From: Halovulum sp039190275
GTDB lineage: Bacteria > Pseudomonadota > Alphaproteobacteria > Rhodobacterales > Rhodobacteraceae
Length of the DNA stretch: 64,000 bases
Direction: 5' to 3'
Assembly: GCA_039190275.1 (NCBI GenBank)
Contig: JBCCYF010000003.1
Location: forward strand, 1-64,000
Position 1 is the first letter of the stretch, and each line of letters opens with the position of its first letter. Of the stretch, positions 1 through 8,744 are shown one piece after another. The position numbers and the translations under genes are program-made. The notes beneath the pieces were generated by a model, which saw only the letters and a program-made list of their open reading frames with translations, was not told the DNA's origin and did not search any database.

Positions 1-959
1 CCGGGGTGACCAGCAATCGGACCCAGCATTGGATCACGCCTGCGCGCCTTCGGTCGCGCCTGCGCCCACCTCGCTACCACCTGAGCGCCGGACAGATGCG
101 GGCAAAGGTTACGGGCGTTGCTCAAGAGCGCATCAAGCTGACGATCGGTCGTATCGGCGGTTTGATAGGTGTTTTCCGAAGTCGAGCCGACGGCGACAGT
201 CCCATCCGCATGCGGTATCACGTACACACCATTGTCGAACAGGACAGGGCTGCCGCGGGGCAGATCGGCATGCAGAAGAGCCGCCTGCCCCTTGACCCCT
301 TGACCGGCGTGTTCGCCCAACAACGGCGCCATAAGGTCGAAACCCTGAACTCCTGCCGCAAGCACAATGTATTCCGCGTGGATGTCACCCGACCTCGTGC
401 TGACCCGACCGCAGGACACGGCGTCGGCAGCGGTGTTTTCGGTGATCTCGACCCCGCTGCGGCGGAGCGCTTCGGCTAGGGACAGGCAGGCCCGCCGCGG
501 AAATATCCGCGCGCTGAGGGTCTCGAAAACCATACCAAATGGCGCGGCACGGTGCGGCACCAGCGAGTGGTCCGGTATGACGTTCCATTTTGCAACCGAC
601 CCCCAGTTCCTGTCGGCATCCGCAGCGCGGGCCGCCGCCAATTCAGCAGTAGCTGCGCTCGCCAGTGGCAAAAGCCGCCCGGTCCGGCCGTATCCACTGT
701 CTATGCCCGAGACTGCGTCGATCTGGCGCCAGTGCTCGGCGGCCGATGAAAGGGCTTCAAGCTGGAACTGTTTTTTGGGGTTCCATTGATCAGGAACATG
801 CGGGCTGAGAGCACCGACAACACCGCCGGATGCGCCTGCCGCCACGGCCCTCGCCTCGATCAATCGAACGGAAAAACCACGCCTCCGGGCCGCCCAAGCG
901 ACCGAAAGGCCAAAGATGCCGGCACCGATCACACAAACCCGCCCGTTTGTTGGTGTCAC
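1..959 (-). CDS. FAD-dependent oxidoreductase, MnmC C-terminal-type (DAO fold), 3' end beyond window
   Basis: This frame opens at GTG 959 on the minus strand and stays open to the window edge (about 319 residues visible). The N-terminus has a Rossmann dinucleotide motif (CVIGAGIFGLSVAWAARR, about residues 8-25). A conserved late segment, RPKARRRDPMLGP, lies close to position 1. The fold is that of D-amino-acid/glycine-oxidase-like flavoproteins, including the FAD domain of MnmC, which removes the carboxymethyl group of cmnm5U34 in tRNA. Divergent placement next to mnmD supports the MnmC-type role by context, but a generic DAO-family amine oxidase is also possible. No good upstream ATG is seen in frame, hence the GTG start. 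Confidence 0.72.
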   Translation of the reverse strand, partial: MTPTNGRVCVIGAGIFGLSVAWAARRRGFSVRLIEARAVAAGASGGVVGALSPHVPDQWNPKKQFQLEALSSAAEHWRQIDAVSGIDSGYGRTGRLLPLASAATAELAAARAADADRNWGSVAKWNVIPDHSLVPHRAAPFGMVFETLSARIFPRRACLSLAEALRRSGVEITENTAADAVSCGRVSTRSGDIHAEYIVLAAGVQGFDLMAPLLGEHAGQGVKGQAALLHADLPRGSPVLFDNGVYVIPHADGTVAVGSTSENTYQTADTTDRQLDALLSNARNLCPHLSGAQVVARWAQARPKARRRDPMLGPIAGHP

Positions 960-1063
960 CGGGATGCCCCTCTGTTGTCTCGAAAACGACGCGGCGTTCC
1001 TGCTCGAATTCGGTTCCGATTCTTGCGCCAACCCTCTAGGGCTGTTTCCCGGGAGGTTTAAGC

Positions 1064-1732
1064 ATGGATCCAACGGTGGCACCACAGCTCGACTGGGGTA
1101 AGGATGGCACCCCGTTTGCCACAGCCTTTGACGACACGTATTTCTCGGCCGAAGACGGCGCGGCTGAGGCACGGTATGTCTTCCTGAACGGCAATAACCT
1201 GCCGCACAGATATCGTGATGGGTTTGCAGTGGCGGAACTGGGGTTCGGCACCGGTTTGAACCTGCTTGTGGCAGCACAGGCCTGGGGTTCCCGCGCGGGC
1301 CGACTGCGCTACACAAGCTTCGAGGCTTTTCCTCTGCTCGCTGCGGACCACCGGCGGGCGCTGCACCGGTGGCCAGAACTTCGGGAATGGGCCGAGGTGC
1401 TGATCTCGCACAGGGAAAGCGGCCGGACGGAATTTTCGCTTGGGCCGGTGGATGTTTCGCTGGTGCTTGGCGATGCCAGGACCACCCTTCCGCAGTGGGC
1501 TGGTGTGGCCGATGCCTGGTTCCTGGATGGGTTCAGCCCTGCGCGCAACCCCGAGCTTTGGGGCGAAGACCTGATGTCGCAGATCGCCCGGCACACACGC
1601 CCCGGGGGCAGCTTTGCCACCTTTACCGCAGCGGGGGGCGTGCGCCGCGCCCTGGAGCGCGCAGGCTTCACCGTTGAGCGGCGGACGGGCTTCGGCCGTA
1701 AGCGCCACATGAGCGCCGGGGTGCTCGGATGA
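1064..1732 (+). CDS. mnmD: tRNA (5-methylaminomethyl-2-thiouridine)(34)-methyltransferase MnmD
   Basis: This 222-residue protein matches the stand-alone methyltransferase half of MnmC (DUF752 family), which uses S-adenosylmethionine to make mnm5(s2)U34 in wobble uridines. The SAM-binding glycine motif GFGTGLNLL is at about residues 60-68. The family signature WFLDGFSPARNPELW is at about 152-166. ATG 1064 follows a GGGAGG Shine-Dalgarno. The gene diverges from the FAD-domain gene at 1-959, so the two MnmC activities are on separate proteins here. Its stop overlaps the next start (ATGA at 1729-1732), implying co-translation with the transporter gene. Confidence 0.9.
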   Translation: MDPTVAPQLDWGKDGTPFATAFDDTYFSAEDGAAEARYVFLNGNNLPHRYRDGFAVAELGFGTGLNLLVAAQAWGSRAGRLRYTSFEAFPLLAADHRRALHRWPELREWAEVLISHRESGRTEFSLGPVDVSLVLGDARTTLPQWAGVADAWFLDGFSPARNPELWGEDLMSQIARHTRPGGSFATFTAAGGVRRALERAGFTVERRTGFGRKRHMSAGVLG

Positions 1733-2607
1733 CCCGTCAGGACGGTCGCGCCGGAATTGTACTGATGCTGTTCACGACCTTTGTCTTTGCCATGCAGGAT
1801 GGGATTTCCCGATACCTGGCCGAGACCTATAATGTACTGACGGTCGTGATGATCCGGTACTGGTTCTTTGCCGCTTTTGTTCTGTTGCGCAGTGCATCGT
1901 TGCCCGGCGGCATCCGCCGGGTCGCCGCGACCCGGCAAGCGGGACTACAGGTATTGCGCGGCGTGCTGTTGGTGGCCGAAGTCTGTGTCATGGTCCTGGC
2001 ATTTACATATCTGGGACTTGTGGAAAGCCATGCGATCTTTGCCGCCTATCCGTTGATCGTGGCCGCCCTGTCCGGACCCATCTTGGGCGAGGCTGTGGGC
2101 TGGCGGCGGCGTCTAGCAATCGGCGTTGGGTTTATAGGCGTGCTGATTATCCTGCGACCTGGCCTAAAGGTATTCGAACCGGCGGCCCTGATCGCGGTGG
2201 CGTCGGCTACGATGTTTGCCCTTTATGGTTTGCTGACCCGTTTCGCGGCCCGACAGGACAGCGCGGAAACCAGCTTTTTCTATACGGGCGTGGCTGGTGC
2301 GCTGGCGATAACGCTGGTCGCCCCATTCTGGTGGAGCCCCATGCAGGGCGCAGCAGATTGGGCCTGGATGGGTGCGTTATGTGTTACCGGCGCTTTGGGA
2401 CATTTCACGCTTATCAAGGCCTATGAATTGTCCGAGGCTGCGACGATCCAGCCGTTTGCCTATTTCCAACTTGTCTTTGCGGCGCTTCTGGGCGTCACCG
2501 TGTTTGGGGAAGTGCTCGAAATACCTGTGGTCCTTGGAGCGGGTGTAATTATTGCGTCAGGGCTCTTTACGCTCTGGCGTGCACGGCTGTCTGACCGGTC
2601 CGGCTAG
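1729..2607 (+). CDS. DMT superfamily (EamA) transporter
   Basis: This 292-residue protein is almost wholly hydrophobic, with about ten predicted membrane spans arranged as two EamA repeats. The N-terminal segment AMQDGISRYLAETYNVLTV and the late GHFTLIKAYELSEAA with FAYFQLVFAALLG are typical of the RhaT/EamA family of metabolite exporters. The substrate cannot be read from the sequence. It overlaps mnmD by four bases and is followed by a long inverted repeat that separates it from the convergent slt gene. Confidence 0.88.
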   Translation: MTRQDGRAGIVLMLFTTFVFAMQDGISRYLAETYNVLTVVMIRYWFFAAFVLLRSASLPGGIRRVAATRQAGLQVLRGVLLVAEVCVMVLAFTYLGLVESHAIFAAYPLIVAALSGPILGEAVGWRRRLAIGVGFIGVLIILRPGLKVFEPAALIAVASATMFALYGLLTRFAARQDSAETSFFYTGVAGALAITLVAPFWWSPMQGAADWAWMGALCVTGALGHFTLIKAYELSEAATIQPFAYFQLVFAALLGVTVFGEVLEIPVVLGAGVIIASGLFTLWRARLSDRSG

Positions 2608-2667
2608 GCAGAGAACCCGTGCCAGCGTGCGACCGGTCACTGTCTGAACTAAAGCGTTTGACGAAAT

Positions 2668-2726
2668 ACCTGAAGCACCTAACGCGTTGAAATCTTAGAC
2701 TTCAGGCAGCGTTAGGTGATTCAGGT
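2668..2726. terminator. Long inverted repeat between convergent genes, probable bidirectional terminator or dispersed palindrome
   Basis: The left arm ACCTGAAGCACCTAACGC (2668-2685) pairs with the complement of GCGTTAGGTGATTCAGGT (2709-2726), 17 of 18 positions matching, with a 23-nt loop. The right arm runs into a T-run (2725-2730), which would terminate the upstream transporter transcript. The arm length exceeds what a simple terminator needs, so a dispersed palindromic element is an alternative. Confidence 0.6.
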
Positions 2727-2741
2727 TTTTCGCATAATGCT

Positions 2742-4685
2742 CTAGCTGCGAGCGCCGAGTGACCGCGCCAGGCCAAACTCAGGTGCCGAGCCGCTTATAC
2801 GCGCGCGATAAACATGTTGGCTTTCGAGGACGCGCATCACGTAATTCCGGGTTTCCCGGAACGGGATGTGCTCGATCCAGTCGATGGCATCCACACCGGG
2901 GCGTCTGGGGTCACCATATCGCGCGAGCCACGCATCAACCCTACTTGGGCCCGCGTTGTATGCCGCGGCCGCCAGAAGGTCGGATCCCCCAAAGCGCACC
3001 CGCATGTCGGCCAGATACTGTGTTCCCAGCCGACCGTTATAGGCAGGGTCCTGTATCAGACGCGCCGAACTGTACTCCATGCCCAATTGTTGGGCGACTT
3101 TCTGTGCCGTCCGTGGCATGAGTTGCATCAGCCCGCGTGCCCCAACCGGTGAGATCGCCCTCGGGTTCAACTCGCTTTCCTGACGTGCAATGGCCATCGC
3201 CAGTTCGGGGCGCACCACTCTGGCCTCCCGAGCAAGCGGGGTGACGGGATAATAGATTTGCGGATAGATCACACCCTCACGGACCAGGCGCTTCGATATC
3301 TTGACAGCCGCCGCGGTCTGACCCATGTCCAGCGCCAGATGCGCAAGGCCTGCACTTTCCTTGCGGCCCAGGCTCTCCTCTACATGCAATAGAAAGCGCA
3401 GCGCCAGGACGCTGTCACCTGCCGCGTGTAACTGCCTAGCGGCCTGCACCGGGGTCGAGCGGGCAAATCCAGCGTTGCGATATGCCGGCAGGCCTGGGTT
3501 CTTGGCGATGCTTTGGTCCGGACGTACGCCTGCCCGCTCGGCCGCCAGTTGGCCATAGAAACTGGTCTGGAAGTTGGCTCCGTAGGCATAGGACTTACGG
3601 GCTGAACTTGTGTCGCCAGCCGCTTCAAAAGCCCGGCCGATCCAATAACCGGCGCGGCCCAGCGAGATCGGGGTTTCCACTGCCTTCCGGAAACGGTCGA
3701 AATGCGCCAAAGCGCGCTTCGGCTCGCCCAGAGCGGTGAGCGCAAGATAACCGGAAAGCCACTCAAGATCGGCATAATGTGAACCCGACGTTAGGTGGTG
3801 CTGGCTCGCCAGACGATAGGCGGTGGTGACGCGACCATCCCGCATTGCCTGCCGTGCCAGGGCGCGGCGCGTGCTGGCCCAGGCCTCGGGGCGCCCCAGC
3901 GACGCCGCGGAAACCGAGCGTTCCAGCAGCAGTGTTTCGGCCTGCGGGTTGAGGCCCTTGTCGCGGCGCCAACGAAAGCGGTCGTGTGCCAGGCCACCGT
4001 CACCCGCCTGTGCCTTGGGAATGGCCTTTATCGCGGCATCGACACCATTGCGCCGTTCCTGCAGGGCGATCCGCGCCCGGCCAAGCGCCGCATGACCCGC
4101 ACCGACAAGGGGGAGCAACTCCTCGGCGGCCTCCGTCTGTCCGTCCCACAACAACATGTCGAGGCGACCTGCGTGATGCGCGGACAGTTCGCTGCCAAAC
4201 CGCTGCAACATCTGTGCCCGGCCCGCGCGGCTGAGCGTTCGTGTTGTCCAGATCCGCGCCCGCTCGGCCTCGGCATCCGCCTGGTTCAATGTGGCGCTGT
4301 ACAGGATCGTGCCTCGGGCGGTCTGGGGTTTTGTGCGGCTAAAGAAGGCTTTGATCTGCCCGGACGGAAGGTTCGCCGGCAGGACCGCCTCGGCCCGGCG
4401 GCGCATCAGCGGCAGGCCGGGCCAGTCCGCGTTGCGAGACAGAAAGGATGCGTATTCCGACCAACTGCCGCGCCCGGCGCGCAGCCGGTGCCAATCGACA
4501 ATGTCGACAACGATCTGATCGCGGGTGGCGGCCGCCTGAGCCCGCGCCGTATCGAAGTCCTTCGAGGCGACAGCACGCAAGGCCGCGGCCAATCTTTCCG
4601 GCTGTGCCGCGCCTGGGGCACCCGCAAGAACCAGCGGACACAATACGACGAATGCACGCAAAAGCGCGGTAATACTCTGGGCCAT
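2742..4685 (-). CDS. slt: Soluble lytic murein transglycosylase (Slt70-type)
   Basis: This 647-residue exported protein starts with a signal peptide (about residues 1-27). A long alpha-helical superhelix region follows (about 30-470), then a C-terminal goose-lysozyme-like SLT domain. The catalytic glutamate is in RQESELNPRAISPVGARGLM (Glu about 503), followed by the AAYNAGPSRV signature. Such enzymes cleave the MurNAc-GlcNAc bond of peptidoglycan to 1,6-anhydro products in the periplasm. The gene diverges from dapA, a neighbourhood common in Rhodobacteraceae. Length matches Slt70 (about 620-650). Confidence 0.92.
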   Translation of the reverse strand: MAQSITALLRAFVVLCPLVLAGAPGAAQPERLAAALRAVASKDFDTARAQAAATRDQIVVDIVDWHRLRAGRGSWSEYASFLSRNADWPGLPLMRRRAEAVLPANLPSGQIKAFFSRTKPQTARGTILYSATLNQADAEAERARIWTTRTLSRAGRAQMLQRFGSELSAHHAGRLDMLLWDGQTEAAEELLPLVGAGHAALGRARIALQERRNGVDAAIKAIPKAQAGDGGLAHDRFRWRRDKGLNPQAETLLLERSVSAASLGRPEAWASTRRALARQAMRDGRVTTAYRLASQHHLTSGSHYADLEWLSGYLALTALGEPKRALAHFDRFRKAVETPISLGRAGYWIGRAFEAAGDTSSARKSYAYGANFQTSFYGQLAAERAGVRPDQSIAKNPGLPAYRNAGFARSTPVQAARQLHAAGDSVLALRFLLHVEESLGRKESAGLAHLALDMGQTAAAVKISKRLVREGVIYPQIYYPVTPLAREARVVRPELAMAIARQESELNPRAISPVGARGLMQLMPRTAQKVAQQLGMEYSSARLIQDPAYNGRLGTQYLADMRVRFGGSDLLAAAAYNAGPSRVDAWLARYGDPRRPGVDAIDWIEHIPFRETRNYVMRVLESQHVYRARISGSAPEFGLARSLGARS

Positions 4686-4828
4686 AAAACTGCTCTATAT
4701 TGTATTTTTGATTACGACTTGTGTATCATCTTCATAACAAAAAACAATCGCCCGGTCTTGTTCAAACTCTTGCCGCCCGATCAATTCGCCGGTAGGGAGG
4801 AGCCTGCACAACACAAAGGATTGTGGCG

Positions 4829-5704
4829 ATGTTCAAAGGCTCGATGCCCGCGCTGATTACCCCGTTTCGAGACGGAGCAGTCGATGTAGAGGCGCTTAAG
4901 GGGCTGGTCGACTGGCACATCGCCGAGGGCAGCCACGGGATCGTTGCGGCTGGCACCACCGCCGAGAGCCCGACGTTGAGCCATGACGAACATGAAGCAG
5001 TGGTCGAGATAATCGTCACGCAAGCCGCGGGCCGGGTTCCGGTGATCGCGGGTGCGGGCTCGAACAACACCGCCGAGTCGATCCGGCTGATCCAGCATGC
5101 CGAGGCCGTCGGCGCGGATGCGGCGCTGGTCGTCACGCCATACTACAATAAACCAAACCAACGCGGGCTTTATCAGCACTACAAGACACTTCATGATGCC
5201 TGTGGCCTTCCGATCGTGATCTATAACATCCCCGGACGCTCGATTATTGACATGACACCCGACACGATGGGCGCGTTGGCCAAGCTGCCGCGGATTGTTG
5301 GGGTCAAGGATGCAACCGGGGATATTACACGTGTTTCAGATCAGCGCGCGACATGTGGCCCCGAGTTTATCCAGTTGAGTGGCGAGGATGCCTCGGCATT
5401 GGGTTTTAACGCGCATGGTGGAGTGGGGTGCATTTCGGTCACGGCCAATGTGGCGCCTCGTCTCTGTGCCGAGTTCCAAGAGGCGACCCTGGCCGGGGAC
5501 TATACCAAGGCGTTGGAGTACCAGGACCGGCTAATGCCACTGCATCGCGCGGTGTTCATGGAGCCTAATCCCTGCCCCAGCAAATACGCACTAAGCATGC
5601 TTGGCCACTGCACGGATGAAGTGCGGTCACCACTGGTAGGGGTTGAAGCCGCAACCCGCGACGCCATGGACGCAGCGATGCGCCACGCCGGGCTGATCAA
5701 CTAG
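4829..5704 (+). CDS. dapA: 4-hydroxy-tetrahydrodipicolinate synthase
   Basis: This 291-residue protein condenses pyruvate with aspartate semialdehyde in lysine/diaminopimelate synthesis. Visible catalytic residues are the Schiff-base lysine (Lys160, in GVKDATGD), Tyr132 and Arg137 (IYNIPGRS), the Thr pair at 43-44 (GTTAESPTL) and PYYNKP at 104-109. ATG 4829 is preferred because AAAGGA (4815-4820) sits eight bases upstream; an in-frame GTG at 4823 would add two residues. Related aldolases share the fold, but the complete residue set and the slt/smpB context favour DapA. Confidence 0.93.
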   Translation: MFKGSMPALITPFRDGAVDVEALKGLVDWHIAEGSHGIVAAGTTAESPTLSHDEHEAVVEIIVTQAAGRVPVIAGAGSNNTAESIRLIQHAEAVGADAALVVTPYYNKPNQRGLYQHYKTLHDACGLPIVIYNIPGRSIIDMTPDTMGALAKLPRIVGVKDATGDITRVSDQRATCGPEFIQLSGEDASALGFNAHGGVGCISVTANVAPRLCAEFQEATLAGDYTKALEYQDRLMPLHRAVFMEPNPCPSKYALSMLGHCTDEVRSPLVGVEAATRDAMDAAMRHAGLIN

Positions 5705-5792
5705 AGCGAGATTCATTTGATCTGCAACGACGGGTATCGAAAAGCGCGTCCGAAATCAGCAGGATAACGCTCAAGCGTCTCACGATACCGTC

Positions 5793-7073
5793 TCAGACGG
5801 CCTGGGTATCGCCCTCCTGCTCGATCACATCCAGTTCCTGGTTCTCAATGGCCCTCTCAAAGGCGGCCAGACGCTTCTGGATAGACATCAGTTCGATAAT
5901 CGTGGGCCAGGCGTTGATCAGGAACTGAAACGAGTTTTCCACCCGGCCAAAAGCGTTCATGATCTGCTGGAACAGGCCAAATGTAATCGTCGCCGCCACG
6001 ATTGAAGGGCCGAGTGCGATGAATGGCACGATATTGCCGACCTGAAGATAGGTGAACCTGATGACATTGAAGTACACATACTCCAAATACAGCCGAAAAT
6101 AGTTCTGACGCACGAATGAGAACAGTTCGTTAAGGGTCGGAGGATCTGCCCGGTCCTCGTAATCTTCGCCCATTACAAGTTCCTTGCGATAAGACGCTTC
6201 AACCCTTTGGTTGCGGAACTCCAGCCCCGGTAAGCGGTATCCAGCAAGTGCAATGAGCCCGGTGCCGAAAACCGACCAGACAATGGCGACAATCACCAGG
6301 GCTTGCGGCACCTCCCCCAAAATCGGGATCTCCTGAACATAGACGGACAGCCCCCACAGGATCGGTAGAAAGGCGATGAGGGTCATGAAGCTGTCGATGA
6401 CATTGACGCCGAGCGTTTCCACGATACGGGCAAAGCGCATAGTGTCGTCCTGGATCCGTTGTGAAGCGCCCTCAATGTTGCGTACTTTCGGCCAGAGCGC
6501 CGTATAGCGGTCGTTCATTGCCGTGCGCCAGCGGAACACGTAATGGCTTGTGAAGAAGAGTTTCAGCACGGCCAGAATAATCGCCGGGACCAGAACCAGC
6601 ATGACCGTTGTAAGTTGTTGATAGTAATCGACGATATCAATCGTATTTGGCGCGGTCAGGGCCTCTTGGATCAGGTCGTAGAAGTCACGGTACCAAAAGT
6701 TCAGGAACACATCGATCTGGACCTGAAACCACGTGGTAAAGACGATCAGCCCGGAGCCTGCCACGGACCATCGCGCCCATTGGTGGTCTGAATTGTACAT
6801 CCAGTACACAACGAAAATAACATAGCAGCTGATGACATATTGATAGAGCCAGAAAGTCTGGGCCGCCTCCTGTGCATCCGCAAAAATTGCCTGTGCCGCT
6901 TCCTCAGCGCCCTCGGCCAGAGGCGTGGGAAATTCAAATCCGACCAGCCATCCCAGACCCAGTGCACCGCCGGCATCCCGGGCCACCAGATACCAGAACA
7001 GGACGGTTGCAAATGCCCAGCCCAGAAACGACAAGGCAAAGATTTTGGGTTTGGGGAAGAAGGATTCAAACAC
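5793..7073 (-). CDS. sbmA: SbmA/BacA-family peptide antibiotic transporter
   Basis: This 426-residue inner-membrane protein aligns by eye with SbmA: N-terminal FFPKPKIFALSFLGWA, the conserved WRTAMNDRYTALWPKVRNIEGASQRIQDD block, and TYLQVGNIVPFIALGPSIVA near the C-terminus. SbmA/BacA proteins are proton-driven importers of proline-rich and other peptides and of peptide-like antibiotics. They lack a nucleotide-binding domain, as here. The start is GTG at 7073 with CGGAGA upstream; no in-frame ATG lies near. The gene is monocistronic and diverges from smpB. Confidence 0.9.
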   Translation of the reverse strand: MFESFFPKPKIFALSFLGWAFATVLFWYLVARDAGGALGLGWLVGFEFPTPLAEGAEEAAQAIFADAQEAAQTFWLYQYVISCYVIFVVYWMYNSDHQWARWSVAGSGLIVFTTWFQVQIDVFLNFWYRDFYDLIQEALTAPNTIDIVDYYQQLTTVMLVLVPAIILAVLKLFFTSHYVFRWRTAMNDRYTALWPKVRNIEGASQRIQDDTMRFARIVETLGVNVIDSFMTLIAFLPILWGLSVYVQEIPILGEVPQALVIVAIVWSVFGTGLIALAGYRLPGLEFRNQRVEASYRKELVMGEDYEDRADPPTLNELFSFVRQNYFRLYLEYVYFNVIRFTYLQVGNIVPFIALGPSIVAATITFGLFQQIMNAFGRVENSFQFLINAWPTIIELMSIQKRLAAFERAIENQELDVIEQEGDTQAV

Positions 7074-7241
7074 GCGGCATCTCCGGTCTGGACGGCGAGG
7101 GATACCCGTCCCTCCGGCCGATCTAACCCCGCCTGCGGGAAATGATCCAGCATTACATGGTTAATTCACTGTAACGTTTCTGATCAGACCGGGGGTCTGG
7201 CGCCTCTGGACAGCCGCCGCCGGGTTCCTTATCTCCGCCAA

Positions 7242-7715
7242 ATGGCAAAGAAACCACCTAGTAACAGCAAGACCATCGCCGAAAACCGGAAGGCACGCTA
7301 CAATTATGCCATTCAGAGTGACCTAGAGGTCGGCATCATTCTCGAAGGCTCCGAGGTAAAGTCACTGCGCGCGGGCAACGCGCAGATCACCGAAAGCTAT
7401 GCCGAGGTGAAGGAGGGCGAGCTATGGCTGGTGAACGCCTATATCGAGGGTTACGACAAAGCCAAAACCTTCGGTCATGATGAGCGCCGTCGTCGCAAGT
7501 TACTGGCTAGCAAGCGAGAGATTTCGCGGCTGTGGAATGCGGTGGGTCGCGAGGGTATGACCCTCATCCCGCTGAGCCTGTACTTCAACGGCAAGGGCCG
7601 CGCCAAAATGAAGCTGGGTTTGGCCAAGGGCAAGAACGTCGCCGATAAGCGTGATACGCAGAAGAAGCGTGACTGGGGGCGACAGAAAGCCCGGCTGCTG
7701 CGCGAGCATAATTGA
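7242..7715 (+). CDS. smpB: SsrA-binding protein SmpB
   Basis: This 157-residue protein matches the usual SmpB length. It carries the opening KTIAENRKARYNYAI, then EGSEVKSLRAGNAQI and SLYFNGKGRAKMKLGLAKGKNVADKR, and ends in the basic tail KKRDWGRQKARLL. SmpB binds tmRNA and ribosomes and is essential for trans-translation rescue of stalled ribosomes. No tmRNA gene (ssrA) was seen in this window. Three bases separate it from the downstream LacI gene, so the two may be cotranscribed. Confidence 0.96.
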   Translation: MAKKPPSNSKTIAENRKARYNYAIQSDLEVGIILEGSEVKSLRAGNAQITESYAEVKEGELWLVNAYIEGYDKAKTFGHDERRRRKLLASKREISRLWNAVGREGMTLIPLSLYFNGKGRAKMKLGLAKGKNVADKRDTQKKRDWGRQKARLLREHN

Positions 7716-7718
7716 GAC

Positions 7719-8744
7719 ATGGCGCGTAAACGACGCGGCAGCGGCAACCCCACGATCATGGATGTGGCGCGGAGTGCAGGGGTCAGTGCGATAACGGTCA
7801 GCCGCGCGTTGCGCACGCCCGAACGGGTGTCCACCGACACCCGCGCCCGCGTTGCTGCGGCGGTGCGCAACCTGGGCTATACCCCTGATCCGGCCGCCAA
7901 GGCGCTGGCCTCGGACCGCTCAGATATCGTGGGCGTTCTGGTTCCGTCGGTGACCAATTCTGTGTTCCTCGACACAATGCGCGGCGTTTACGATGTGTCC
8001 GAAACATCTGATCTGAGGATCCAGATCGCGAACACCCGTTATGATCCGGCCGAAGAGGAGCGTCTGTTGCGGGTGTTTCTCAGTCAGCGGCCAGCTGGTC
8101 TGATCGTGACCGGTATCGATCAGTCTCAAGCAGCCGCGACGCTTTTGCATGCTGCGCCCTGCCCGATCGTTCAAATCACCGAGGTGGGTCCGGCACCGTT
8201 CGACATGATGGTCGGGTTCTCTCACTCCGAGGCGGCGCGGGCGGCGGCACAGCACCTGTTGGCGCAAGGGTATCAGCGGATCGGGTTTCTTGGCGCGCGG
8301 CGCGACGAACGCTCAACCCGCCGTCTGTCCGGCTTTCGGGCCGGGCTCGAGGGGGCGGGGCTTTACAACCCCGCACGTGTGTTGTTCAGCGATCAGCCAA
8401 GTTCGGTACCGCTGGGTACCGCGCAACTAATTGACCTTCTGTCGCGTGACCCGCAGGCGGATGCCGTGCTGTGCAACAATGACGACCTTGCGCTGGGCGT
8501 GCTCTTTGAGTGTCAGCGCCGCGGCATCGCTATCCCGGATGCCTTTGGCATCTGCGGCTTCAATGACATCTCGGTCATGGCGGCGGCACACCCAACGCTG
8601 TCCTCCGTGCGCACCCCCCGGCGCGAGATCGGGCGCCAGGCGATGGCCATGATCCTGGCCCGTCTGGGGGAAGAGGATCCCGGGCGCATGATACGCGATC
8701 TGGGGTTCGAAGTGATCCCGCGCGCCAGCACCGCCCGCAGATGA
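7719..8744 (+). CDS. LacI/GntR-type transcriptional regulator
   Basis: This 341-residue protein has the LacI helix-turn-helix at the N-terminus (TIMDVARSAGVSAITVSRAL, about residues 13-32) and hinge helix PAAKALASDRSDIVGVLVP. A type I periplasmic-binding-like effector domain follows, with the conserved late segment ISVMAAAHPTLSSVRTPRREIGRQA. The organisation resembles the gluconate repressor GntR of the LacI family, so a sugar-acid ligand is possible, but the effector cannot be assigned. It overlaps the next gene by four bases. No operator palindrome could be fixed in the 3-bp gap to smpB. Confidence 0.9.
   Translation: MARKRRGSGNPTIMDVARSAGVSAITVSRALRTPERVSTDTRARVAAAVRNLGYTPDPAAKALASDRSDIVGVLVPSVTNSVFLDTMRGVYDVSETSDLRIQIANTRYDPAEEERLLRVFLSQRPAGLIVTGIDQSQAAATLLHAAPCPIVQITEVGPAPFDMMVGFSHSEAARAAAQHLLAQGYQRIGFLGARRDERSTRRLSGFRAGLEGAGLYNPARVLFSDQPSSVPLGTAQLIDLLSRDPQADAVLCNNDDLALGVLFECQRRGIAIPDAFGICGFNDISVMAAAHPTLSSVRTPRREIGRQAMAMILARLGEEDPGRMIRDLGFEVIPRASTARR

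Noticed and set aside
3795..4856. 353-codon plus-strand open frame opposite slt
   Set aside because: It crosses the slt start and the divergent promoter into dapA; protein composition looks random.
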